DNA from: Leptodactylus fallax
Lineage: Eukaryota; Chordata; Amphibia; Anura; Leptodactylidae
DNA: 64,000 nt
Assembly: GCA_947044405.1 (NCBI GenBank)
Contig: CAMRHE010000012.1
Location: 7,250,001 to 7,314,000 of the forward strand
Direction of reading: 5' to 3'
Position 1 is the first letter of the stretch; each line of letters starts with the position of its first letter. A program made the translations under genes and the position numbers. Of the stretch, positions 55,140 through 64,000 are shown piece after piece. The notes below the pieces were generated by a model, which was not told the origin of the DNA, searched no databases, and saw nothing but the letters and a program-made list of their open reading frames with translations.

Positions 55140-56015
55140 CAGGGGTAGGCAACCTTTTTTGTTCGGCGTGCCGATTTTAAATAAAAAATCAAAGATGTCC
55201 CATAGCATCCCCTGCACACCGTATTATGTTCCATAGCGTCCCCTGCACACCGTATTATGTCCCATAGCTGCCCCTGCACACCGTATTATGTCCCATAGCG
55301 TCCCCTGCACACTGTATTATGTCCCATAGCTGCCCCTGCACACTGTATTATGTCCCATAGCGGCCCCTGCACACTGTATTATGTCCCATAGCGGTCCCTG
55401 CACACGATATTATGCCTCATAGTGGTCCCTGCACTGTATTATGTCCCATAGTGGTCTCTGCACATGGTATAACATTCTAACTTTCATAATTTTTACCACT
55501 CACTAGCTATAATTATACTGTGGGGTCTCTTCAGACCCCTGAGTATAATAAGTGGAGGGCCAAGAGAGGTGACAAACATAAAAAAACAATGTACTTACAG
55601 TTTCCTGCGCTCCGCAGCCGCTCTGTTCTCTTCGGGCGCTTCTGCCTGTAGTCAGCGACCGCTGTTTGGTTCTCAGGGGTCACGTTGCGTCCTTATGCGT
55701 AATGACGTCGGACGTGACCCAAGAGGTCCTGCCAGCTATCTCTTACGTCAGACAAGAAGCACCCGAAGAGCAGACAGCGGCTGCGGAGCGCCGGAAAGGT
55801 GACTTACATTGTTTTTTCTATGTTTCATCACTTCTCCTGAGCCTCCGCTTATTATACTCAGGGGTCTGAAGAGATCCCCGAGTATAATAACAGCAGTTTC
55901 GTTTCGGTTGTGTTTGATCCGATCGAAACTGCTGCGAGAGGACTCCGCTGCCGTGCCAGGGAAATATGCCTCGTGCGCCGCTCTTGGCACACGTGCCGGG
56001 GGTTGCCGACCCCTG
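55140..56015. mobile_element. hAT-type non-autonomous element C
   Basis: Ends CAGGGGTAGGCAACC and GGTTGCCGACCCCTG, flanked by TTATATAA and CTATATAA (8 bp, one mismatch). No transposase. The interior has the reversed ~30-bp tandem unit (55196-55470) and two palindromes (about 55507-55552, 55848-55892), as in elements A and B. An inverted pair CAGCAGTTTCG...CGAAACTGCTG spans about 55890-55935. Confidence 0.75.
55196..55470 (-). repeat. ~30-bp tandem repeat in element C
   Basis: About nine units of TGTCCCATAGCGGCCCCTGC followed by ACACTGTATTA, the reverse complement of the unit at 25172 and 10204. Confidence 0.92.
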
Positions 56016-56258
56016 CTATATAAGGAATCAATTTTTAGACAGGACAAACTTAGACTAGACACTTTTAAGTACGGGGCCCCATGTGGAGTAAACGCCGCAG
56101 TTACATTACTATGGCAGGCCTGGGACAGCTCCCATGATCGCACCGCAAGGGGGTGGGGGGCCTGTTACCGATTGTAATATAGCTTCAGTTACATAACTTT
56201 TCTATTAAAAGATGGCTGGACCATGGTAGTAAAGAAGCCCTCTGACCTCTTGTGTCCC
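56016..56258. other. Unassigned DNA
   Basis: No feature seen apart from a short G-run near 56150. Confidence 0.5.
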
Positions 56259-56446
56259 CCCTATCTCCTCATAGAATGTAAGCTCTTGCGAGCAGGGCCC
56301 TCACTCCTATTGTTTGATATGTTTATTTCTTTGTCACATTTTAATGTCTCATATTGTCTGTTCATATGTCTCCTGATTTGTAAAGTGCTACGGAATATGT
56401 TGGCGCTATATAAATAAAGTTATTATTATTATTATTAATATAGAAA
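56259..56446 (+). repeat. LINE/SINE 3' tail of a common amphibian family
   Basis: GAATGTAAGCTCTTGCGAGC, then GCGCTATATAAATAAAG and (ATT)n. This tail is familiar from amphibian genomes and resembles the 3' end of L2/CR1-type elements or SINEs that use it. A decayed relative lies at 24315-24412. Confidence 0.65.
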
Positions 56447-56777
56447 GTGAAAGTAACCACTTAGATGCATTTGACTCGGCATCTGAGATAACCTCATGCC
56501 CATGATGAGAGTATTCTGTAACAATGCTGCTGGGTTTCTTCTGTATGAAGCAGCACAGACCCACAGACCCGGCTGCTAGTGTGTCTGCTCTGCTTCTGTA
56601 CGTCCTGGTGCACGTAGGGGTTAAAGTGTCCCAGATATTCACAATGACAAATGGAAGTTAATATAACTGATGTATCTTTCGATTGTCTAGTTGAAGTTTA
56701 TGCCACCTATTAGTTGGCTTATATTGCAATAGAAATTAGCACAATCCTGGCACACATTGTTGCATATTAACCCTTAA
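56447..56777. other. Unassigned DNA
   Basis: No gene or repeat recognised. Confidence 0.55.
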
Positions 56778-57840
56778 AAGAGGACCTTTTACCATCTCCA
56801 TCCATTCCAGTTCTTATAATCTTTTAATACTGTAGGTGCCGCTCCACTGATTCCAGCACAGTTGGAATTTTCTCTCTAGCCTCCACCATTACCGAGAAAC
56901 AATTGCTTTTAGTGTCTGATATGCTATTTAAAGGGGTTGTTCAGGATAAAATTAAATTTATACTGTAACCTAAAGAACCTCCCCTGCATACTTTCTAAAT
57001 TACTTAGTTTAGCAAAACTGTATATTTACCAGTATCACCGGGGTGGTCATGTGACCACCCCCACCCATCATATTTACCTGTCTTCCTGTTCAGATCTTCT
57101 AGGCACGGGAGATGACTTCCTTTTGTAAGGATGGCTCCGCCTCTTCTTTGTCATCTGTCGGCGCTTGCACAATAGAGCTGGTGCCCTGACATTGCGCTGT
57201 TTCCGACAGTCCATCTCTATTGCGGGCGTGGGAGGCCAGAGGAGCTTAGTAGAGGGCAAGATAGCTTGCGAGACAGGGAGGGGGTGTGAGGGAATGAGAG
57301 AGAGAGGGGGAGGGAGTGAGAGGGCGGTAGTGTGAGTCAGCTCATGCAATGCATCATAGTAGTTGGGGGATAAAAGAACAGGAAGCTACACCATGTAAAC
57401 TAATGCAGAGGATGCCAGGAGCTTCCAAAAAACCCAGAAATCAGTCAAAACACTGCTAAAAGTATATGGGTGTACTTATTAACCCATTAATAGCACTAAC
57501 AGACCTTTAAAAAAAAAAAAAAAAATTTTGGGCCGGAAACCCCTTTAAGCTCTGTAATGCCAGAAGGGCAGTGCTAAACAGGGAGGCGTGATTCAGAACT
57601 CCAATCAGAGGAGGACAGTGTCAGAGTTCAGAATCACACCCCTTGCCTGCTCATGCCTGTCACCGCCTTACTGACAGTACAGAGCCTAAAAGGCATATCA
57701 GGCACCAAAAATAACAGCATTGATTGCTTGGGAACGGTGGGGGCTAGAGAAAAGATTCCAACTGTGCCGGAATCAATGGAGCAGTGCCTATTAATCGATG
57801 TAAGTAGCTGGGCTTGTTGGAGGTAGTGAAAGGTCCTCTT
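56778..57840. repeat. Foldback MITE, outer
   Basis: Ends AAGAGGACCTTTTACCATCT and, as complement, AAGAGGACCTTTCACTACCT. TTAA precedes the left end; TTGA-type sequence stands at the right. Inside, GCTCCACTGATTCCAGCACA near 56851 is inverted at about 57752-57780. It is interrupted at TTAA by the inner MITE. The right half recurs at 60850-61130. Confidence 0.65.
56932..57544. repeat. TTAA-type MITE, inner, nested in the previous one
   Basis: 613 bp flanked by TTAA (56928-56931 and 57545-57548). Ends AGGGGTTGTTCAGG and GGCCGGAAACCCCT. Related in end sequence to the MITE at 6448. Non-coding. Confidence 0.7.
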
Positions 57841-59149
57841 GAAGGACACAGGGAAGTTGAGAGTTAAGGCTCAGTAACTTTTTTCATATTTTCCATCTTT
57901 TGCCTTAATCTTTGTACAATGAATTGTATTATTAGTTGGCACCATTTTGGGGTATATATAATATTTTAATTAGCTTTAATTAACATTTTTGGCATGGTCC
58001 TCATGACAAAAATGTACAATTCTGTCATTATTTTTCATGTTTTGCTTTTATGCCTTTCACTCTGCATTAAAAATAACATGGCAGCTTTTTCTGGAGGGTC
58101 ATTACGATTACAATGATACTATATGTATATCAGTTTTATTATTTTTTGCATCCTTTGCTAAATAAATTGCCACATAATGAAAAAACACAGATTGCCTGGA
58201 TGCACCAAATTCTAATGTCCATAACATTCTTTACCATTTTTTTTAATGGAGCAAATTGAGAACTATTTTTTGTGCAGTAAGTTGTAGTTTTATTTGATTC
58301 CATTATCTGACATGAACAACTTTTTGATCGCTTTTTATTGATTTTTTTGGGGGGAATATGAGGTGAAAAAACATTAAAAACACATTAATTTGCACATTGC
58401 AGTACTTTTTGTTTTTTTCTTTTACAGCATTTACCAAGTGGGATAAATAACATTATTTGGATAAACTGGATTTATTTACTGTGATCTCACAGTGTGTGGG
58501 GGAGGGGCTGAGAGGGTGAAGAAGGGCCCACCCAACTACCCAGATGCCATGATTAATATTGGGTTAGAGTAATTTCTGACTCTGGCAGTTTGCCCTGGAT
58601 CCCACCTCTATAATACAGCTAGAACCTGGAAGTGGTCTAGCAGGCACAGCTCCTGTATTGAGCTTTAACTATAAGCTCACCATGATATAATAGTACAGTA
58701 CAGAGGGAAAAGGTGTTAAGCGCCAACCATTTTCCCAGCAAGTTCCACCCCTTCTTACAAATGTGTCTGTGTTTTTTTGCGCCAAAACCAGGAGTGAATT
58801 TGGCAGAAGAGAGAAGTTTTAGTGATTTCTGTATGTATGCCATTCCTGTTGAAGTCAACGAAAAACACAGCAAAATCTGCAAGAAAAAAGCAGCTTTTCT
58901 GCAATGTGGGGCCTCAGCCTAAAACACATGATAAATGTAATGCACAGCATGTAGGCCAGTTTGTAGGTGTAAATTAAGCCAACATTCTAGAACATTTAGC
59001 TAAGTAAATCTTCCCAGTTTATTTAAAAACCAGGAGCAACACAACACTGACAGGACAGGTATGGTTAGAAGGGTGGAACCCAATGTAATATTGACCTGTT
59101 CACACTTACAGATTAACCAAATCCTGATATCCTCTGTAATAATATATAT
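57841..59149. other. Non-coding, parts resembling repeat R1 and a MITE end
   Basis: About 57900-58470 has the style of family R1 (TTTTTTGATCGCTTTTTATT, near 58320) but little firm alignment. About 58855-58921 (GCAATGTGGGGCCTCAGCCT) resembles a Harbinger-like MITE end. No gene. Confidence 0.4.
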
Positions 59150-59870
59150 ATTGAGTGTTTAAATATGGTGGCCACTCAGGACCTGAGCAGCTGCCATAGC
59201 CGCCAGGTCTCTACTATATTATACAGCGGAGAACTGGTGGCAATGACCACAAATAGTGCCCACACTGATCTCAGGCATTAACTCCCCTGGCTCCTTGGTC
59301 AAACCTCACCAATGGACTATTTTCCCATGGATCGCCAGCCCCTAGAGTGAGATTCAGGGATGGTGATCCATTATTATGAGAGCCGGGAGCCTTTTGAAGG
59401 CTCCTTGTAAGCTCTAGGCAGCCTATAATAGAAGTACTGGTATTTTACAATGCATTGCATTAGTGATCAGATCCCCTGGGGTTCAAGACCATTATGGGAT
59501 CTAATAATTACAGTAAAAAAAAATAGTAAAAAATTGAAAATAAATAAAAATTAAAATCACCCATCTTTCCCTAGAACGCATATAAAAGTATAAAAAAAGT
59601 TAAACACATGCACATTAGGTATCTCTGTGTCTAAACGCACCCAGTCATATGAAAATATTTTTCCCACACGGTAGGAAAAAATATCACAAGAGCTGAACTG
59701 CCACTTTTTTGCTATTTTGCCTCCCATAAAATTTTGGATAAAAAGTGATCAAAGCAATAGACGTTCCCCGAAATGGTATAACTAAAAAGTACACCTGGCC
59801 CCACAAAAAAGACACCCAATGCATCCAATAAAAACAAAGATCAAAAATGAAAAATGCCTGTGGCAGGAAA
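59150..59870 (-). repeat. Dispersed repeat family R1, copy 3
   Basis: Reverse complement of copy 1 at 41410-41870 (CCTGGCCCCACAAAAAAGAC, AAAAAGTGATCAAAGCAATA) and collinear with copy 2. The longest of the three copies. No coding frame. Confidence 0.7.
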
Positions 59871-60629
59871 GGGTTAAAGAGCTGTTATGGAGCACAATCT
59901 AGGGCTCTTACAAGTAAAATATTGTGCAGACTAAAAAAGAAGAAATCATGAACACATATTTTAACTGTCAGACAAAAAAGGTGCTTTAAGATGCTGATTT
60001 TGTTTCTCCAACTCTAAATCCAGAACTGTTTTTTAAAAAACATGTTTCCTATAGTTTTTTCTATGTGTTCATCATCAGTTGGAATAATTCCACCACAAAA
60101 ATGGTTATCTACAGCAGCAGACCAACAAATGACATAGACGTAAAGTAATACTATGTTCTTGTTACCAATCAAGACACTGTAAATTAAGAAAATAGAAAGA
60201 AAATGAAGATAAACTGTTCACCAATTAAACTAAATTTCCTGAAACTTAAGCCAAGTACACACTGACTTGTAATAAACTTGAGTGCTCATTAATATGTATG
60301 CCACATCTGTTAATATGTACCAGATGCTTTATAATGTATGAGCAGAAAGTTTTTTAAATAGTTAAAATGTAATGGTAAAGGACTGTAAGCGATCTCTGGA
60401 CAATCCATATGGGATGTAGAAAGTACGCCATTCTCCGTTATTGACCTGCGACTTCAGATGCTCATGACCAGCAGATACTTTTCATCACATATCGTTTTGT
60501 TAGGAAAAAGGAATACATATGGCATAATTGGCATAAAAGACACAGTAATAAAATGTTAAGCTCATCTAAGCATTAAGATCACAATAAACTCTAATACTTA
60601 AAATGCAAGATAGGTCATCAGTATTAGAC
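59871..60629. other. Unassigned DNA
   Basis: No gene or repeat recognised. Confidence 0.55.
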
Positions 60630-60820
60630 AGGTTGAGTTTCAACATCCGGACCCTGTGCCATTCAGCTGTTTTGGCTGGAGGAAGCTGTATACAAGATAC
60701 ATGGCCTGTACTAGCTCTGCTCCTAATTAAGTGAGTGGGAGCAGAGCAGCAGTTCCTGGAGCCATTGCTACAGTGTACAGAGCTCAGTACACTGCATACA
60801 GCTTCCTCTCCCTTCAGTGT
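60630..60820. repeat. Imperfect palindrome, MITE-like
   Basis: GGAGGAAGCTGTATAC near 60677 is inverted as GCATACAGCTTCCTCTCC near 60795, with CAGCTCTGCTCC/GGAGCAGAGC-type pairing inside. No coding content. Confidence 0.5.
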
Positions 60821-60849
60821 AGCTGTGGTGCTGGGAGCTGCAGCTCTTG

Positions 60850-61130
60850 TCTGATTCATATTTAGCTAAAACTGCTGTTTGGAGTGGAGTTCAGGTGTTG
60901 GAGAGCTCAGAATCATGCCCCCTTGCCTCTCCTTCCTGAGACCACCCACCTGACAGTACAAAACCTAATTAGCATATCATGGAACCAAAATTAATTGCAC
61001 TAATTGCTGTAGAATTCCAGGGGCTAAAGAAAACATTCCAACTGCACTGGAATCAGTGGAGTGGCACCTTTAACATAATGCAAAGAGCTGGAGATGGTGG
61101 AGGTGGTGAAAGGTTCTCTCTAAGGGAATT
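60850..61130. repeat. Half copy of the foldback MITE at 56778
   Basis: AACTGCACTGGAATCAGTGG and GGTGGTGAAAGGTTCTCTCT match 57740-57840, and CAGAATCATGCCCCCTTGCC matches near 57630. The left half is missing. Confidence 0.65.
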
Positions 61131-61306
61131 TTTACAGCCATTAATATCTGCTATACCGATCTAATTAAAACATAGTCCGCAACTTCAGGCTTGCGGTTTA
61201 CAATACACCGAGACAACAGACAGAGTATGTCTGCTTCTCGGCACAGACAGGTACGATGACGTCATATTATTGCGCCTCCTGTGCTGAGACACAGACGTCC
61301 TGAGCA
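61131..61306. other. Unassigned flank of the LTR element
   Basis: No feature. Ends in the TGGAC that is duplicated at the far side of the LTR element. Confidence 0.6.
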
Positions 61307-61311
61307 TGGAC

Positions 61312-61975
61312 TTTAACGTCTCTGCCTGTTCGGGTCTCTGCGCCACCCTCCGCTCGCACGCTGCGGCGAAGGAGGCGTGTTCAGTTTGATTCCTTGCGTA
61401 GGTTTCTTGTTGCTCAGTCTGAACACGGTCCTACTTCCCTTGTTGTGTAATGGATTTCCAGCCACACCCATGTTCTGAGCATTGTTTCTCTTTGGACTGC
61501 ATAGAGTTAATCTTTTCCTTGCCTGTGTGACTGACAGCCTGTGTACCTATCAGTACTAGGGCTGGGCCCATACTTTCTATATACGGGATGTTACTTTCTC
61601 AGCAAGTTTCCGGTTATTGCACTGTCTTTGCCTGCTCTCTTTGTTATATCCCTTGCAGCTTTGTTACCTGATTCTCTGACCTTTGGCTTGCCTTGTGACC
61701 AGTCTCTTGGATTTTGATTCTGTACTGCATTGCTCGTCTGTTACCGAACCCTTGGCTTTCTGACCTCCCTTTTTGTCGTTTGTTCTGTCTGTGTTCTGTG
61801 TGGTCACTTACTCAGTATAGGGCTCGTCTTCAGGTTGTCCTTTTACCGTTTAGGGTAACTGAGGCAATAGGAAGGGACAGTGGCTGGGGTGATATTAGGG
61901 CTCACTTGTCTCTGTCCTTCCTCCCAGATCGCTGCAGTAGTGTAGGGTATTGCTACATCTGGCAAGACCCTAACA
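61312..61975 (+). repeat. 5' LTR of the gag-only element
   Basis: 664 bp, from TTTAACGTCTCTGCC to AAGACCCTAACA. Terminal G is mutated compared with the 3' LTR. Confidence 0.9.
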
Positions 61976-62021
61976 GAATAACCGGCCCATAACCTTCTGC
62001 CATTTCTTCCACCAGGATAGC

Positions 62022-63283
62022 ATGGATCCTATTCAGGGCCTTGCGGCCAAGTTGGAAGGTTTGGTAGGCCTGGTAGCTGAGCTTACTAAACAGGTGCAGA
62101 CCCTTACTGATGCTGCTGCAGCATCTCCGGTTGTTTCTGCCCCTTTCAGGGTTAAGATGTTACTCCCGGATCGTTTTTCAGGGGATCGTGAAAAATTTGA
62201 GACTTTCCGGGAGTCCTGTCGCCTGTATTTTCGGATTAACCCACACGCATCCCAGGCCCAAATGGTGGGAGTAGTTATACCCCTCCTACAGGGGGATCCA
62301 CAAGCTTGGGCCCTTAAACTCCCTCCTGGGGCTGAGGAGTGGATTAACTTTGAAAAAAATTTTTTGTCCCTGGGCCATATGCTGAGCCAGACCACAATGG
62401 ACTTGCAGAATCGCAACTTCTCACTATGCGGCAGGGCAAATGCTCTGCTGAGGAATACTGCTCAGAATTTCGCAAGTGCTGTGTAACTGCAGGTTGGTGT
62501 GAGTCAGCTCTAAAGGCCCACTTTAAACAAGGCCTATGTGACTGTGTTAAGGAGGTCTGGGTTGGTCACCCAGATCCCCCCACTCTTGAGCAGGCCATGA
62601 CTTTGGCTGTCCGTATTGACCGTAGGATCCGGGAAAATGTTAAAGAGAGAATAGGGTCTGCTTCTTCCAAGTTTTCTGTCTCTCCCTCACTCTCTCCTGA
62701 AAAACCTGTTATTTCTTCCATGACTCCTGGTGAGGAACCCATGCAACTGGGAGTTATGGATGCCAAGACGCGACGAGAGTATCGTCTCAGGAACAACCTC
62801 TGCCTGTACTGTGGTTCTTCCGGTCATTTCATCCGTGACTGCTCGACCAGACCTCGCAGACCAGCAGAAAAGCTTCAGTGCCTGAGTGGTAATCAGAAGA
62901 ACCACTCAGGCAACCAGGTATTTGCTGATATGATTTCTCTGCACACTTTAAATTGTGTTACTGAGGAGACTGTCTCGGCTGCTAAAAGTGGGAAACACCA
63001 GGTGAATAAAAAATGTTTGCCTGGCCCACCAGTGTCTGTGGTTGTGCAAAAAGACCCTGAATTTAAGGCAGAAAAAATACTGGGTCCTACTAAAACTGGT
63101 TTATCTGGTGAGGGTTCGGTGGCCCCTCATAAAGGGGGGGGTACTGTAACGTCTCTGCCTGTTCGGGTCTCTGCGCCACCCTCTGCTCGCACGCTGCGGC
63201 GAAGGAGGTGTATTCAGTTTGATTCCTTGCGTAGGTTTCTTGTTGCTCAGTCTGAACATGGTCCTAGTTCCCTTGCTGTGTAA
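62022..63283 (+). pseudogene. Gypsy-type gag, one frameshift
   Basis: Starts MDPIQGLAAKLEGL (62022). A short coiled-coil-like start is followed by the capsid-type segment MLLPDRFSGDREKFETFRES and VIPLLQGDPQAWA, typical of vertebrate Ty3/gypsy gag and PEG10/RTL-type relatives. A frameshift near 62350-62385, in or beside the A- and T-runs, moves the rest to the frame seen from 62426: CSAEEYCSEFRKC, then a CCHC zinc knuckle (CLYCGSSGHFIRDC) near 62800. Gag would form the particle that packages element RNA. The tail lacks any protease motif. Confidence 0.85.
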
Positions 63284-63808
63284 TGGATTTCCAGCCACAC
63301 CCATGTTCTGAGCATTGTTTCTCTTTGGACTGCATAGAGTTAATCTTTTCCTTGCCTGTGTGATTGACAGCCTGTGTACCTATCAGGTCTGGGGCTGGGC
63401 CCACACTTTCTATATACGGGATGTCACTTTCTCAGCAAGTTGCCGGTTATTGCACTGTCTTTGCCTGCTCTCTTTGTTATATCCCTTGCTGCTTTGTTAC
63501 CTGATTGTCTGACCTTTGGCTTGCCTTGTGACTAGTCTCTTGGATTTTGATTCTGTACTGCATTGCTCGTCTGTTACCGAAACCTTGGCTTTCTGACCTC
63601 CCTTTTTGTCGTTTGTTCTGTCTGTGTTCTGTGTGGTCACTTACTCAGTATAGGACTCGTCTTCAGGTTGTCCTTTTACCGTTTAGGGTAACTGAGGCAA
63701 TAGGAAGGGACAGTGGCTGGGGTGATATTAGGGCTCACTTGTCTCTGTCCTTCCTCCCAGACCGCTGCAGTAGTGTAGGGTATTGCTACGTCTGGCAAGA
63801 CCCTAACA
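63145..63808 (+). repeat. 3' LTR of the gag-only element
   Basis: 664 bp, TGTAACGTCTCTGCC to AAGACCCTAACA, with TG...CA ends. The gag frame reads through its beginning to a stop at 63281-63283. Confidence 0.92.
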
Positions 63809-64000
63809 TGGACACTGTGCAGGTCAAGAAGAGGAGGCAGCAGCTCCCTTCATCAGGATCGCAGGTAGGTGAGTATAACTTATATTTTTGGTTTTTCTTT
63901 AGCACAGTTGTAGATATTTTAGTAGTATAAGGGGGTCATTAGGAGGGGGAATTATCACTATAAGGTAGTATTCATTAGGGGGCATTATGAATATAAGGGA
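63809..64000. other. Flank of the LTR element
   Basis: Begins with the duplicated TGGAC. No gene seen; short G-rich repeats (GGGGGTCATTAGG, GGGGGCATTATG) at the end. Confidence 0.55.

Larger units (their letters stand above)
61312..63808 (+). mobile_element. Non-autonomous Ty3/gypsy-type LTR element with gag only
   Basis: Two 664-bp LTRs (61312-61975, 63145-63808) enclose 1169 bp. Target duplication TGGAC at 61307-61311 and 63809-63813. A purine tract AAAGGGGGGGGTAC precedes the right LTR. The interior encodes only a gag with a zinc knuckle; there is no protease, RT, RNase H or integrase, so pol must come from elsewhere. The LTRs differ at roughly 20 positions by eye (about 3%). The left LTR has TT in place of the terminal TG. 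No TGG-type primer site follows it (GAATAACCGGCCC). Confidence 0.9.

Noticed and set aside
55748..56177. Frames of 122-131 codons on both strands
   Set aside because: They cross the end of hAT-type element C and its palindromes; no domain and mirrored on both strands.
62033..62416. 127-codon minus-strand frame
   Set aside because: Shadow of the gag frame on the plus strand.

Overview
The window is repeat-rich vertebrate DNA, most likely from an amphibian and probably a frog. The reasons are the mixture of families: a DIRS1-type tyrosine-recombinase retrotransposon, Penelope-like terminal repeats with hammerhead-like motifs, a Rex1/CR1-group LINE, vertebrate-type Ty3/gypsy LTRs, several Tc1 copies, piggyBac-, Harbinger- and hAT-type elements and a Helitron. 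I found no resident host gene with exons, no tRNA or rRNA gene and no CRISPR array. Almost everything recognisable is a mobile element, and several are nested, so the order of insertion can be read.

Layout. 1-8.9 kb: mostly unassigned DNA with a decayed Tc1, a solo LTR sitting in a TA microsatellite, and MITEs. 8.9-10.9 kb: a non-autonomous Helitron carrying a hAT-type insertion. 13.5-17.8 kb: a three-level nest. A 703-bp-armed inverted repeat (Penelope-like, with a hammerhead-like motif in its spacer) holds a piggyBac element at TTAA, which holds an intact Tc1/mariner element with DD35E spacing. 19.4-22.2 kb: a Tc1 copy split by a solo LTR. 22.3-23.4 kb: an antisense L1 ORF1 relic. 24.5-29.8 kb: a hAT-type element, a Harbinger relic and another Tc1. 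30.5-39.0 kb: a DIRS1-like element on the minus strand, with a near-intact Rex1-group LINE inserted in its terminal repeat. 39.0-43.7 kb: low-complexity sequence, MITEs and a Penelope-like fragment.

The standout is 43720-48732. Two 436-bp direct LTRs (TG...CA, about 2% apart, flanked by a 4-bp ACGT target duplication) enclose minus-strand reading frames with no gag, protease, RT or integrase. Instead they carry recognisable pieces of three unrelated host genes in one orientation: the rod of non-muscle myosin II heavy chain, a HIP1/HIP1R segment and the SPRY domain of hnRNP U. The first and last frames are in register over 3696 bp (1232 codons), broken by one TAA and two frameshifts. This looks like an LTR retrotransposon that has replaced its own genes with a chimeric host-derived polyprotein.

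48.7-61.3 kb: L1 relics, a fourth Tc1, another Penelope-like inverted pair, a third hAT-type element, a MITE-in-MITE nest and dispersed non-coding repeats. 61.3-63.8 kb: a second complete non-autonomous LTR element with 664-bp LTRs, a 5-bp TGGAC duplication and only a frameshifted gag inside.

The elements do not form one pathway. Functionally, the non-autonomous ones (gag-only LTR element, captured-gene LTR element, MITEs, Helitron) must rely on machinery from elsewhere. The Tc1 at 15.1-16.7 kb and the LINE at 35.7-39.0 kb are the only two that still encode an apparently complete mobility protein.
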